From CAYLOP01 sp964385305 (GTDB taxonomy: Bacteria; Chloroflexota; Anaerolineae; Anaerolineales; E44-bin32): 13,876 nucleotides of DNA. The translations under genes were made by a program, and so were the position numbers. Under the pieces are notes generated by a model. The model was given only the letters and a program-made list of their open reading frames with translations. It did no database searches and had not been told where the DNA came from. Of this stretch, positions 1 through 6,282 are shown one piece after another. Within the stretch, counting starts at the first letter, position 1. Each line of letters starts with the position of its first letter. The stretch covers positions 1 to 13,876 of the forward strand of contig CAYLOP010000080.1 of NCBI GenBank assembly GCA_964385305.1. Direction: 5' to 3'.

Positions 1-1
1 T

Positions 2-226
2 ATCGACCCGGAAAAGTGCCAAGCCTGTATGATTTGTGCCAGGAGATGCCCTGTTGAGGCAATTGCAGGCGCCAAGAACCAGATCCACATCATTGATCAA
101 GAGAAATGCATAAAATGCGGAACCTGCTTTGAAGTTTGCCCCGCCAAATTTGGTGCGGTGATGGAGATTACAGGCGAACCTGCCCCGCCTCCTATTCCTG
201 AAGAGGAAAGAACGATCGTCAGATAG
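2..226 (+). CDS. C-terminal fragment of NuoF-like oxidoreductase subunit (2x[4Fe-4S] ferredoxin domain), 5' truncated
   Basis: The reading frame is open from the window edge, so the start is missing and only 74 residues are seen. They carry two classic [4Fe-4S] motifs: Cys6, Cys9, Cys12 and Cys16 followed by Pro (CQACMICARRCP), and Cys36, Cys39, Cys42 and Cys46 followed by Pro (CIKCGTCFEVCP). They are joined by a stretch ending HIIDQEKC. This spacing and the IDQEKC(I/V)KCG signature are typical of the ferredoxin tail on NuoF/HymB-type flavoprotein subunits of NADH-dependent complexes. The tail ends in a short Pro/Glu-rich stretch. An ATG at 29 lies inside the first cluster motif and is not the real start. 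Near a benzoyl-CoA cluster such a subunit could pass electrons between NAD(H) and the ferredoxin that feeds the reductase; BamH of the class II system is also NuoF-like. A stand-alone ferredoxin or another iron-sulfur protein is possible, since the flavin domain is not visible. Confidence 0.72.
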   Translation: MDPEKCQACMICARRCPVEAIAGAKNQIHIIDQEKCIKCGTCFEVCPAKFGAVMEITGEPAPPPIPEEERTIVR

Positions 227-779
227 GGTAAAGAAGAAGGAAAGTAGGATAAGGAGTGAGGGTTTTGCATACAACCTCAAGTCCGTTTAAAGCAAAGGGA
301 CAGGTTTTGCCATCCCGAGTAATATACTGGAACTACAGTACAGTTATATGATTTCCATATTGGCTGTCGGGGTGGATATGTTTTATGTGGAGGCAAACTG
401 TCATCACAAGGGACTTACTCATTCCGATAACCTGTCGCATGTGGATGCTTGCCTTGCCCACATCGGCCACACCTTCGAGTCCAGCATCTACAAACAAGTA
501 AGTGACGAGTTAGATTCCCACGGGCAGGATCGTTGCCGTCGCAGTGGATACTGCTACATAGAAACCTATCCGAGCACCAGGCACACTGCGAGAGACAGTC
601 TCTCGGCTTGAAGAAAAGCTAACATAGAACAGACTCCACAGCTTGCATCGTGGGATTGGCTTCTAAGCGAGATTCAAACGCTGTTCCATGTGGCTAGGAC
701 TTTGTGCCCCTCAAAATCCTGGACAGATCTAGCTTGTTGAGATAGCTGAGGGGTCGACAATCTACAAAGGAGGATGAGA
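227..779. other. Long intergenic region without a convincing gene
   Basis: About 550 bases separate the NuoF-like gene from oah. An open frame runs from 291 to 611, with its first ATG at 348 (87 codons from there), but no ribosome binding site precedes that ATG. The stretch at about 417-485 (GLTHSDNLSHVDACLAHIGH, then TFE) faintly resembles the C-terminal end of class III aminotransferases. Another frame at 523-621 also reads protein-like (RIVAVAVDTA, a stop, then RAPGTLRETVSRLEEKL). This could be an eroded gene, but I cannot assign it. A small dyad TACTG-N6-CAGTA lies at 325-340 and a stronger hairpin at 707-753. No clear -35/-10 pair was found by eye. The gap suggests that oah starts its own transcription unit. 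Confidence 0.5.
707..753 (+). promoter_or_regulatory. Leader hairpin upstream of oah
   Basis: CCCCTCA at 707-713 is perfectly complementary to TGAGGGG at 747-753, giving a 7-bp GC-rich outer stem. The interior can add a small ATCT (727-730) / AGAT (740-743) helix. The structure ends 13 bases before the Shine-Dalgarno of oah (767-773). It has no trailing T run, so it is not an obvious intrinsic terminator. It could be an mRNA leader structure or an operator with well-spaced half-sites. The function is unknown; only the complementarity is seen. Confidence 0.35.
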
Positions 780-1910
780 ATGTCACTTGATTGGTTACCG
801 CGGGATGATGAGTTAAAGGATCATGATCTGGGGGGGGATGAATTCTTCGGCACCGAACCGCCATGTATCCTATACGAGAAGAAGCCCATCGTTGATCCAG
901 AGGGTAAGCCGGTAGAGGGGCTGTACTCAGCGTGGATCTGGTTGAATAATCCTAAACAGTACAACTCCTACACGACCGAGATGGTGAAGGGAGTCATCGC
1001 AGGTATGAAACGAGCCTCGATGGACCGCAGTGTCGTGGCGATCGTCTTCACCGGCGTGGGTGACCGGGCTTTCTGTACCGGTGGCAACACCAAAGAGTAT
1101 GCTGAATATTACAGTGGACGGCCAACCGAGTATGCACTCTACATGGATCTCTTCAACGCCATGGTGGACAGCATCCTCAATGCCAAGAAGCCTGTCATCT
1201 GTCGCGTCAACGGTATGCGTGTGGCGGGTGGTCAAGAGATCGGCGGGGCATGTGATCTGGCCATTGCTTCCGACTTGGCCATTTTCGGACAAGCCGGACC
1301 ACGACATGGTTCAGCACCTGTGGGTGGCTCATCCGACTTCTTGCCCTGGTTCCTGACCATCGAGGATGCGATGTGGAATTGCATCTCGTGTGAATTGTGG
1401 AGCGCCTATAAGATGTTCCGCAAGGGGTACCTCAGCAAAGTCGTCCCTGTGATAAAGCATGATGGCAAGTGGGTTCGGAACCCCATGGTGATCACTGAAA
1501 ATTACGTCGAAGATGGCGAGATCGTTTACGGTGAAAATAAAACCGGTGAGCAGTATAAAGACGCTCGTGAATTCGTCAAGAATGCGACGGTCGACTTCGA
1601 ACTGCTTGACAAGGCTGTAGACGACATGCTGTGGACCTTCAGCAATCTTTTCCCACATTGCCTGCAGATGTCTGTTGACAGCGTCCGAGCCAAGAAAAAA
1701 TTCTTCTGGGATGCGGGAAAGGACTACTATCGCCATTGGCTGGCGGCCAACATGAGCAACGAGGCATTCTTGGGTTTCCACGCCTTCAACACCAAGAAGA
1801 TTACCGGTGAAAACACGATTGACTTCATCCGGTATCGCCAACTGCTCGCTGAAGGTCGCCTGGTGGATGAGGAGTTCTTCGCCGAGGTTCTGGCCAAGCC
1901 TAAGGAGTAG
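780..1910 (+). CDS. oah: 6-oxocyclohex-1-ene-1-carbonyl-CoA hydrolase (ring-opening hydrolase)
   Basis: This enzyme adds water twice to 6-oxocyclohex-1-ene-1-carbonyl-CoA and opens the ring to 3-hydroxypimelyl-CoA, the committed ring-cleavage step of anaerobic benzoyl-CoA degradation. The 376-residue product is almost exactly the length of known Oah/BamA proteins (about 377). It shows the family's signature stretches: MSLDWLPR at the N-terminus, GLYSAWIWLNNPKQYNSYTT (48-67), FTGVGDRAFCTGGNTKEYAE (90-109), CRVNGMRVAGGQEIG (141-155) and FGQAGPRHGSAPVGGSSDFL (169-188). The last is among the regions that set BamA apart from ordinary enoyl-CoA hydratases of the same crotonase fold. An in-frame ATG at 774 abuts the Shine-Dalgarno AAGGAGG (767-773) and is too close; the ATG at 780 has a 6-base spacing and matches family N-termini. 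The protein is cytosolic. It is first of a run of pathway genes, followed by had after a repeat-filled gap. The alternative symbol is bamA. The identification is strong. Confidence 0.95.
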   Translation: MSLDWLPRDDELKDHDLGGDEFFGTEPPCILYEKKPIVDPEGKPVEGLYSAWIWLNNPKQYNSYTTEMVKGVIAGMKRASMDRSVVAIVFTGVGDRAFCTGGNTKEYAEYYSGRPTEYALYMDLFNAMVDSILNAKKPVICRVNGMRVAGGQEIGGACDLAIASDLAIFGQAGPRHGSAPVGGSSDFLPWFLTIEDAMWNCISCELWSAYKMFRKGYLSKVVPVIKHDGKWVRNPMVITENYVEDGEIVYGENKTGEQYKDAREFVKNATVDFELLDKAVDDMLWTFSNLFPHCLQMSVDSVRAKKKFFWDAGKDYYRHWLAANMSNEAFLGFHAFNTKKITGENTIDFIRYRQLLAEGRLVDEEFFAEVLAKPKE

Positions 1911-2064
1911 TCAGTAGTCAGATGTCTGTAGCCAGATGTCAGTAGCCAGATGTCAGTTGTCAGATATCAGACATCAGATGTGAAGCCTAGAAGGACTGAA
2001 TGTAAATAACTGATTATCAATCACCGAATTCTACATACTGACTACTGAATACTGATATCTGAGT
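1911..2064. repeat. Intergenic repeat element A: five 14-bp tandem units plus inverted arm
   Basis: Five near-identical 14-base units of consensus CAGTAGCCAGATGT follow each other without gaps at 1912-1925, 1926-1939, 1940-1953, 1954-1967 and 1968-1981, with one to five differences from the consensus. The far side of the gap (2036-2062) carries the same motif in the opposite orientation: CTGACTACTG at 2038-2047 is the reverse complement of CAGTAGTCAG at 1912-1921, and CTGATATCTGA at 2052-2062 is the reverse complement of 1960-1970. The element begins at the oah stop codon and runs to just before the had ribosome binding site. It could fold into a long imperfect stem in the transcript. Confidence 0.85.
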
Positions 2065-2078
2065 GAGGAGACAGAAAC

Positions 2079-3191
2079 ATGAGCAAGTTGCCTGATGAAA
2101 TTCAAACCTGGCAAATGGTACGACCTTGGAGCCGAGATAAGGAAACGGGCGAGAAGACTCCCGGGTTGTTAGAACGAACCAGCATCCCAGTACCCGAACT
2201 AGATCCCGGTGAGGTACTGGTTGAGATCGCTGGTTGTGGCGTCTGTCATACTGATTTAAGTTATTTCTATTACAGCGTGCCCACGGTAAACGAGCCCCCT
2301 TTAACTCTCGGTCACGAGATCAGCGGTCGTGTCATCGCAGGAGAAGAAAGCTGGATCGGCAAGGAGGTCATCATCCCGGCGGTGATGCCATGCAACAACT
2401 GCCCCATCTGTGACGCAGGTCGAGGGAATCGCTGTCTAGCTCAAAAAATGCCGGGTAACAGCCTGGGCATTTATGGTGGTTTCTCCAGCCATATTCCTGT
2501 GCCAGCAATTGATCTATGCGTTGTAGAGGATCGCGGTTCCTTTCCGCTGGAGAAGCTATCCGTGATTGCCGATGCTGTCACCACGCCCTACCAAGCAGCA
2601 GTCCGCGCAGATCTGCAATCGGGCGACCGTGTGATCGTCGTCGGAGGCACAGGTGGCGTTGGCACATACGTAGTACAGATCGCCAAGGCCTTCGGTGCAG
2701 AGCCTGTCATCTGTATTGACCTCGATCAGGAAAAGCTGGAGCGTTCTTTAGAATACGGCGCTGACCTCATCATCAATTCAACCAATAAGGCTCCCAAGGA
2801 GATCCGTAATGAATTCCGCTCCTTGTGTAAGGAGCATGGATTCCCGCACAATTATGGTTGGAAGATCTTCGATGTGACTGGAGCAAAGGCCGGTCAAGAG
2901 ATCTCCCTGGCCTTGCTGTCCTTCATTGGAACACTGATTTGGGTTGGGTTCTCCACGGATGTTAATGAGTATTCCCTCTCCCGGTTAATGGCTTTTGATG
3001 CTGAAATTATCGGGACCTGGGGTTGCTTACCCAAGTATTACCCACCCGCACTGCAAATGGTGTTGGACGGGCGCGTTCAGATCGAACCCTTCGTTGAAAC
3101 ACGTCCGATGAGCAGTATCCGGGAGACGTTCGAGGAGGCTCATGCTGGAAAGCTAGCAAAGCGTGTTGTATTAATACCGGACTTTGATTAA
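2079..3191 (+). CDS. had: 6-hydroxycyclohex-1-ene-1-carbonyl-CoA dehydrogenase
   Basis: This NAD-dependent, zinc-containing medium-chain alcohol dehydrogenase would oxidise 6-hydroxycyclohex-1-ene-1-carbonyl-CoA to the 6-oxo compound, the substrate of the Oah encoded just upstream. The 370 residues match the usual Had length (about 368). Cys56 (GVCHTD) and the His79-Glu80 pair (LGHE) are the catalytic zinc site. Cys105, Cys108, Cys111 and Cys119 (CNNCPIC...C) bind the structural zinc. The Rossmann motif GGTGGVG is at 189-195, with Asp214/Asp216 after the second strand, consistent with NAD preference. The start ATG is preceded by GAGGAG at 2065-2070. Domain motifs alone give only an alcohol dehydrogenase; the specific call rests on adjacency to oah, length and overall resemblance to Had proteins. 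It is separated from both neighbours by repeat elements. Confidence 0.88.
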   Translation: MSKLPDEIQTWQMVRPWSRDKETGEKTPGLLERTSIPVPELDPGEVLVEIAGCGVCHTDLSYFYYSVPTVNEPPLTLGHEISGRVIAGEESWIGKEVIIPAVMPCNNCPICDAGRGNRCLAQKMPGNSLGIYGGFSSHIPVPAIDLCVVEDRGSFPLEKLSVIADAVTTPYQAAVRADLQSGDRVIVVGGTGGVGTYVVQIAKAFGAEPVICIDLDQEKLERSLEYGADLIINSTNKAPKEIRNEFRSLCKEHGFPHNYGWKIFDVTGAKAGQEISLALLSFIGTLIWVGFSTDVNEYSLSRLMAFDAEIIGTWGCLPKYYPPALQMVLDGRVQIEPFVETRPMSSIRETFEEAHAGKLAKRVVLIPDFD

Positions 3192-3198
3192 ACAGAAA

Positions 3199-3361
3199 AC
3201 AGTAGTCAGCAATCGGCATCCAGAAATCCTTGAGCGCGAGTGATGCATGGTTTTCGCAAGTTGAGGGTATCGTTTCGCAGATGAAATCGCAGCCATGATC
3301 GTCGGTCTCTCACGAAAGCTCATCTGACTACTGATATCTGGCCACTGACTACTGAACAAGG
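3199..3361. repeat. Intergenic repeat element B with inverted CAGTAGTCAG arms
   Basis: CAGTAGTCAG at 3200-3209, just after the had stop codon, is matched in reverse complement by CTGACTACTG at 3324-3333 and again at 3345-3354. CTGATATCTG at 3331-3340 is shared with element A (2052-2061). The roughly 115-base centre (3210-3323) has no recognisable gene. The right arm ends in ACTGAACAAGG (3351-3361), which supplies the weak ribosome binding site of the next gene and recurs exactly at 4314-4324. Confidence 0.75.
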
Positions 3362-3369
3362 CAGAAAAC

Positions 3370-4203
3370 ATGGGATTAGTCATAGACTTCCACATCCACA
3401 TCGGCCTCTACCATAAAGTCCATCCCTGGGTCATGGAATGGATGAGAAACCAGATTGAAGACCCGGAGACATTCGTCAATGAAGTGTTGACACGAGAAGG
3501 ATTCGTAAGCTATCTGCGTGAAAATGGAGTGGATTATGGTGTGGCGTTAGCAGAACTCAGCCCCATCACAACCGGCATGCTCAGCAACGAGGCGGTGGCT
3601 GAGTTTTGCCAAGGGATTGACTGCCTCATCCCCTTCTGCAACATCAACCCTTTTCTCGTGGCTGACTTGGCAGGTGAGCTGGAACGATATGTCACCGAAA
3701 TGGGTTTCCGGGGCATGAAGCTCTACCCGACTTACCACCATTTCTACGCCAACAGCAACAGGCTCTACCCCCTCTACGCAAAGGCTCAAGAATTAAGAAT
3801 TCCGGTGATGATTCACACAGGATCGTCCGTATTTCGGGGAGCGAGGCTCAAGTACGGCGACCCACTTTACATGGACGATGTGGCTGTGGACTTCCCTGAC
3901 CTGACATTATTGATGGTTCATAGTGGACGTGGTTTCTGGTACGACCGGGCCTATTTCTTGGCCAAGCTGCACGCCAACATGTACATGGAAATTGCCGGTT
4001 TGCCACCGCAAAAGCTGTTGGATTATTTCCCGGAAATCGAGAAGGTGGCGGATAAGGTTGTCTTCGGTTCCGATTGGCCAGGGATGCCCCACATCGGGCG
4101 TAATATTGAGATCATCCGAGGGTTACCGCTGAAGGATGAGACGAAGGACAAAATCTTGGGAGGCAACGCAGCGCGAATATTGGGTATCAGCAGCGATCTG
4201 TAG
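3370..4203 (+). CDS. Amidohydrolase-2 family metal-dependent hydrolase or decarboxylase
   Basis: The 277-residue protein has the TIM-barrel metal-hydrolase pattern of the amidohydrolase-2 (ACMSD-like) family. His8 and His10 (DFHIH) are the first metal ligands, followed by Lys117 (GMKLYP), His149 (MIHTG), His184 (MVHSG) and Asp235 (FGSDWPG), all at the expected places. Members of this family hydrolyse C-N or lactone bonds or decarboxylate aromatic acids (gamma-resorcylate and ACMS decarboxylases). No signal peptide is seen, so it is probably cytosolic. The substrate cannot be read from sequence. Its position between had and the beta-oxidation gene suggests a role in aromatic or alicyclic acid processing, for example removing a ring carboxyl group or hydrolysing a dead-end intermediate. 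Its AAGG ribosome binding site lies at the end of repeat element B, suggesting modest translation. Confidence 0.8.
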   Translation: MGLVIDFHIHIGLYHKVHPWVMEWMRNQIEDPETFVNEVLTREGFVSYLRENGVDYGVALAELSPITTGMLSNEAVAEFCQGIDCLIPFCNINPFLVADLAGELERYVTEMGFRGMKLYPTYHHFYANSNRLYPLYAKAQELRIPVMIHTGSSVFRGARLKYGDPLYMDDVAVDFPDLTLLMVHSGRGFWYDRAYFLAKLHANMYMEIAGLPPQKLLDYFPEIEKVADKVVFGSDWPGMPHIGRNIEIIRGLPLKDETKDKILGGNAARILGISSDL

Positions 4204-4210
4204 CAAGTAT

Positions 4211-4324
4211 GCAGTAGACAGTCGTCAGTAAACAGTAATACGTTGTTGGAACTCAATTATCTGTAGTTGATCCTCAATGGACATGCATCTGACTACTTAC
4301 TACCGGTATGACAACTGAACAAGG
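4211..4324. repeat. Intergenic repeat element C, degenerate copy
   Basis: The left arm (4211-4238) reads GCAGTAGACAGTCGTCAGTA and onward, a decayed form of the CAGTAGTCAG motif. The right arm (4286-4303) contains CATCTGACTACT, identical to 3321-3332 of element B. ACTGAACAAGG at 4314-4324 repeats 3351-3361 and overlaps the AAGGAG ribosome binding site of the downstream gene. The middle holds no gene. It is clearly the same family as elements A and B but more diverged. Confidence 0.65.
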
Positions 4325-4334
4325 AGAAGCTTTG

Positions 4335-6212
4335 ATGAACATCGAGAAAGTTGGAGTCGTAGGTTGTGGGTTGATGGGAGCAGGGATCGTTCAGACGGCA
4401 GCCCAAGCAGGCTACACCACCATCGTTCGAGAACTCAATAAGGACTTATTAGAAAAAGGACTTGATCGCATCAGTGCCTTCTTGGAGAAGGGGGTGGAGA
4501 AGAAAAAAATGTCCCCATCAAAACGTGATGCGACCTGGGAGCGCATCAGCGGCACGACTGATCTCGCCGATCTTGCTGATTGTGATCTGGTGATCGAGGT
4601 CATCTATGAAGACCTCCAGGCCAAACAGGAGTTATTCAGAGAGTTGGACGGTATCTGCAGAGAAAGTACCATCTTCGCCAGCAATACCTCCTCGCTTTCC
4701 ATCGCCGAGATGGGGGCCGCAAGCGGGCGACCGGAGCGTGTAACCGGGCTCCATTATTTTTATCCTTCTGTCATCAATCAATTGCTCGAGATCGTCAAGA
4801 CAGATCATACCTCGTCTGAAGTGATAGACACTCTGCTCGTCTTCGCACGCTCCACGGGCAAGGTCCCCATCGTCGTCAGGGACGCGCCGGGGTTCGCCGT
4901 CAACCGTTACTTCGTTCCCTGGCTGAATGAAGCGGCTCGGATGCTGGATGAGGGTTTTGCAAACATCGCCACCATCGATGAAGCCGCTTGTGATCATTTT
5001 AAAATTGGAATGGGACCTTTCGCGCTCATGAATGCCACTGGAATTCCCATCGCATACCATTGTACTGTCTCATATAGCGAAGCGATGGGAGAGTTTTACG
5101 GAGCGGTAGCCGGATTAGCTGCCCAGTTTAAAGCCGGCGAACCGTGGGATTTGGACGGTGAGGTGGATGAAACGGCCAAAGGCGCCGTCGCTGAGCGATT
5201 AATGGCTGTCGTTTTCGGCATTGCCGCCCAGTTGGTAGGAGAAGGCGTGGCTAGCATAGAAGATACCGAACGAGGGGCATTAATCGGATTGCGTTGGCCT
5301 CGAGGCCCTTTTGGGATGATGAATAACCTAGGAGTGGATCGCTCGCTGGAACTGGTGAAACAATTAACCGTCCTTACCCCATCCTTTCCAACGGTGAACC
5401 TCCTGCAACAGCAAGCGGCCTCAGGCGAGCCGTGGACGATAAAAGACGTGAAGTTGGAGACAAAAGACGGCATCGCCACGATTACGATGAGCCGACCTGA
5501 GGCCATGAACGCACTCAACGAAAAGGTTCTCAAAGAGCTGAAGGATGCCATCGCACAGCTGCGGGAGGATTCGACCATACGCGCCGTTATCATCACCGGT
5601 GAAGGACCAGCATTCGTCGCAGGTGCCGACATCAAGACCATGCTGAACGCCGATCTGACCGAGGTCGAAGAGTTCACCCGCTTCGGTCAGAGCGTGATGA
5701 ATGACATCGATAGGTTGGATAAGCCCGTCATCGCAGCCATCAACGGCTTCGCACTTGGTGGGGGGCTTGAATTAGCTCTAGCCTGTGACATCCGCTTAGC
5801 ATCCACAGAGGCTCGGATGGGCTTGCCTGAGGTGGGTCTGGGAATTTTCCCCGGCTTTGGTGGGACACAGCGGACGACTCGTTTGATTGGGAAAGGTCAT
5901 GCTTGTGAGTTGATTTTCACCGGGAAACATGTAAGCGCCGACGAAGCGTTGAGCATGAGACTGGTCAACCGGGTTCTCCCACCTGATCAATTGATGAATG
6001 AGGCGCGGTCGCTAGCTGAACGTATCGCCAGCCAGGGTCCGGTCGCTGTAGCGCGAGCTAAAACGGCCATCAATCAAGCATTGCAAACAGGATTGGATGA
6101 GGGTCTGACTTTTGAGCTTGATGCTGTAATGAAAACTTTCAACACCGAAGACCAGAAAGAGGGCATGACGGCCTTCCTAGAACGTAGAAAACCGGAATTC
6201 AAGGGGAAGTAA
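4335..6212 (+). CDS. Bifunctional 3-hydroxyacyl-CoA dehydrogenase / enoyl-CoA hydratase (dehydrogenase domain first)
   Basis: This 625-residue fusion should hydrate 2-enoyl-CoAs and oxidise the 3-hydroxyacyl-CoA with NAD. The N-terminal half is 3-hydroxyacyl-CoA dehydrogenase: NAD motif GCGLMG at 10-15, SNTSS at 116-120, catalytic His140 (GLHYFYP) with Glu152, and Asn190 (PGFAVNRY). Two helical C-terminal dehydrogenase parts extend to about residue 365. The C-terminal half (about 370-625) is a crotonase with oxyanion-hole motifs AGADIK (429-434) and GFALGGGLELA (471-481), and both catalytic glutamates, Glu479 and Glu499 (GLPEVGLG). FadB/FadJ proteins have the opposite order; dehydrogenase-first fusions are known from archaea such as Metallosphaera and from some anaerobes. 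ATG 4335 has AAGGAG 8 bases upstream; an earlier in-frame ATG at 4308 has no such site and would add 9 atypical residues. Here it could act on 3-hydroxypimelyl-CoA from Oah and on crotonyl-CoA later in the pathway. Confidence 0.92.
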   Translation: MNIEKVGVVGCGLMGAGIVQTAAQAGYTTIVRELNKDLLEKGLDRISAFLEKGVEKKKMSPSKRDATWERISGTTDLADLADCDLVIEVIYEDLQAKQELFRELDGICRESTIFASNTSSLSIAEMGAASGRPERVTGLHYFYPSVINQLLEIVKTDHTSSEVIDTLLVFARSTGKVPIVVRDAPGFAVNRYFVPWLNEAARMLDEGFANIATIDEAACDHFKIGMGPFALMNATGIPIAYHCTVSYSEAMGEFYGAVAGLAAQFKAGEPWDLDGEVDETAKGAVAERLMAVVFGIAAQLVGEGVASIEDTERGALIGLRWPRGPFGMMNNLGVDRSLELVKQLTVLTPSFPTVNLLQQQAASGEPWTIKDVKLETKDGIATITMSRPEAMNALNEKVLKELKDAIAQLREDSTIRAVIITGEGPAFVAGADIKTMLNADLTEVEEFTRFGQSVMNDIDRLDKPVIAAINGFALGGGLELALACDIRLASTEARMGLPEVGLGIFPGFGGTQRTTRLIGKGHACELIFTGKHVSADEALSMRLVNRVLPPDQLMNEARSLAERIASQGPVAVARAKTAINQALQTGLDEGLTFELDAVMKTFNTEDQKEGMTAFLERRKPEFKGK

Positions 6213-6282
6213 GCAGGTATCAGGTATCGATCGTCAATCTTCAGCGGCAAGATGCCTTTTGACAACTAGCAGGAGGATCCAC
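6213..6282. repeat. Short remnant of the intergenic repeat family
   Basis: After the stop codon, GCAGGTATCAGGTATC (6213-6228) is a short tandem related to the ATCAG half of the repeat units seen in the earlier gaps. A weak ATCTT / AAGAT pairing (6238-6254) follows, with only four T beyond it. The gap is much shorter than the preceding ones and marks the change to the compact second module. Confidence 0.35.

Noticed and set aside
257..279. TGAGG...CCTCA pairing after the NuoF-like gene as a terminator
   Set aside because: The stem is short and bulged and is not followed by a T run.
927..1307. Reverse-strand open frame of 126 codons opposite oah
   Set aside because: It lies wholly within the well-supported oah gene, has no recognisable domain, and is a shadow of its codon pattern.
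1911..2064. CRISPR array in the oah-had gap
   Set aside because: The 14-base units are contiguous without unique spacers, which is a simple tandem repeat and not a CRISPR pattern.
5096..5677. Reverse-strand open frame of 193 codons opposite the dehydrogenase/hydratase fusion
   Set aside because: The translation is Ser/Thr/Ala-rich and low in recognisable structure, as expected for an antisense shadow; the + strand has intact catalytic motifs throughout.
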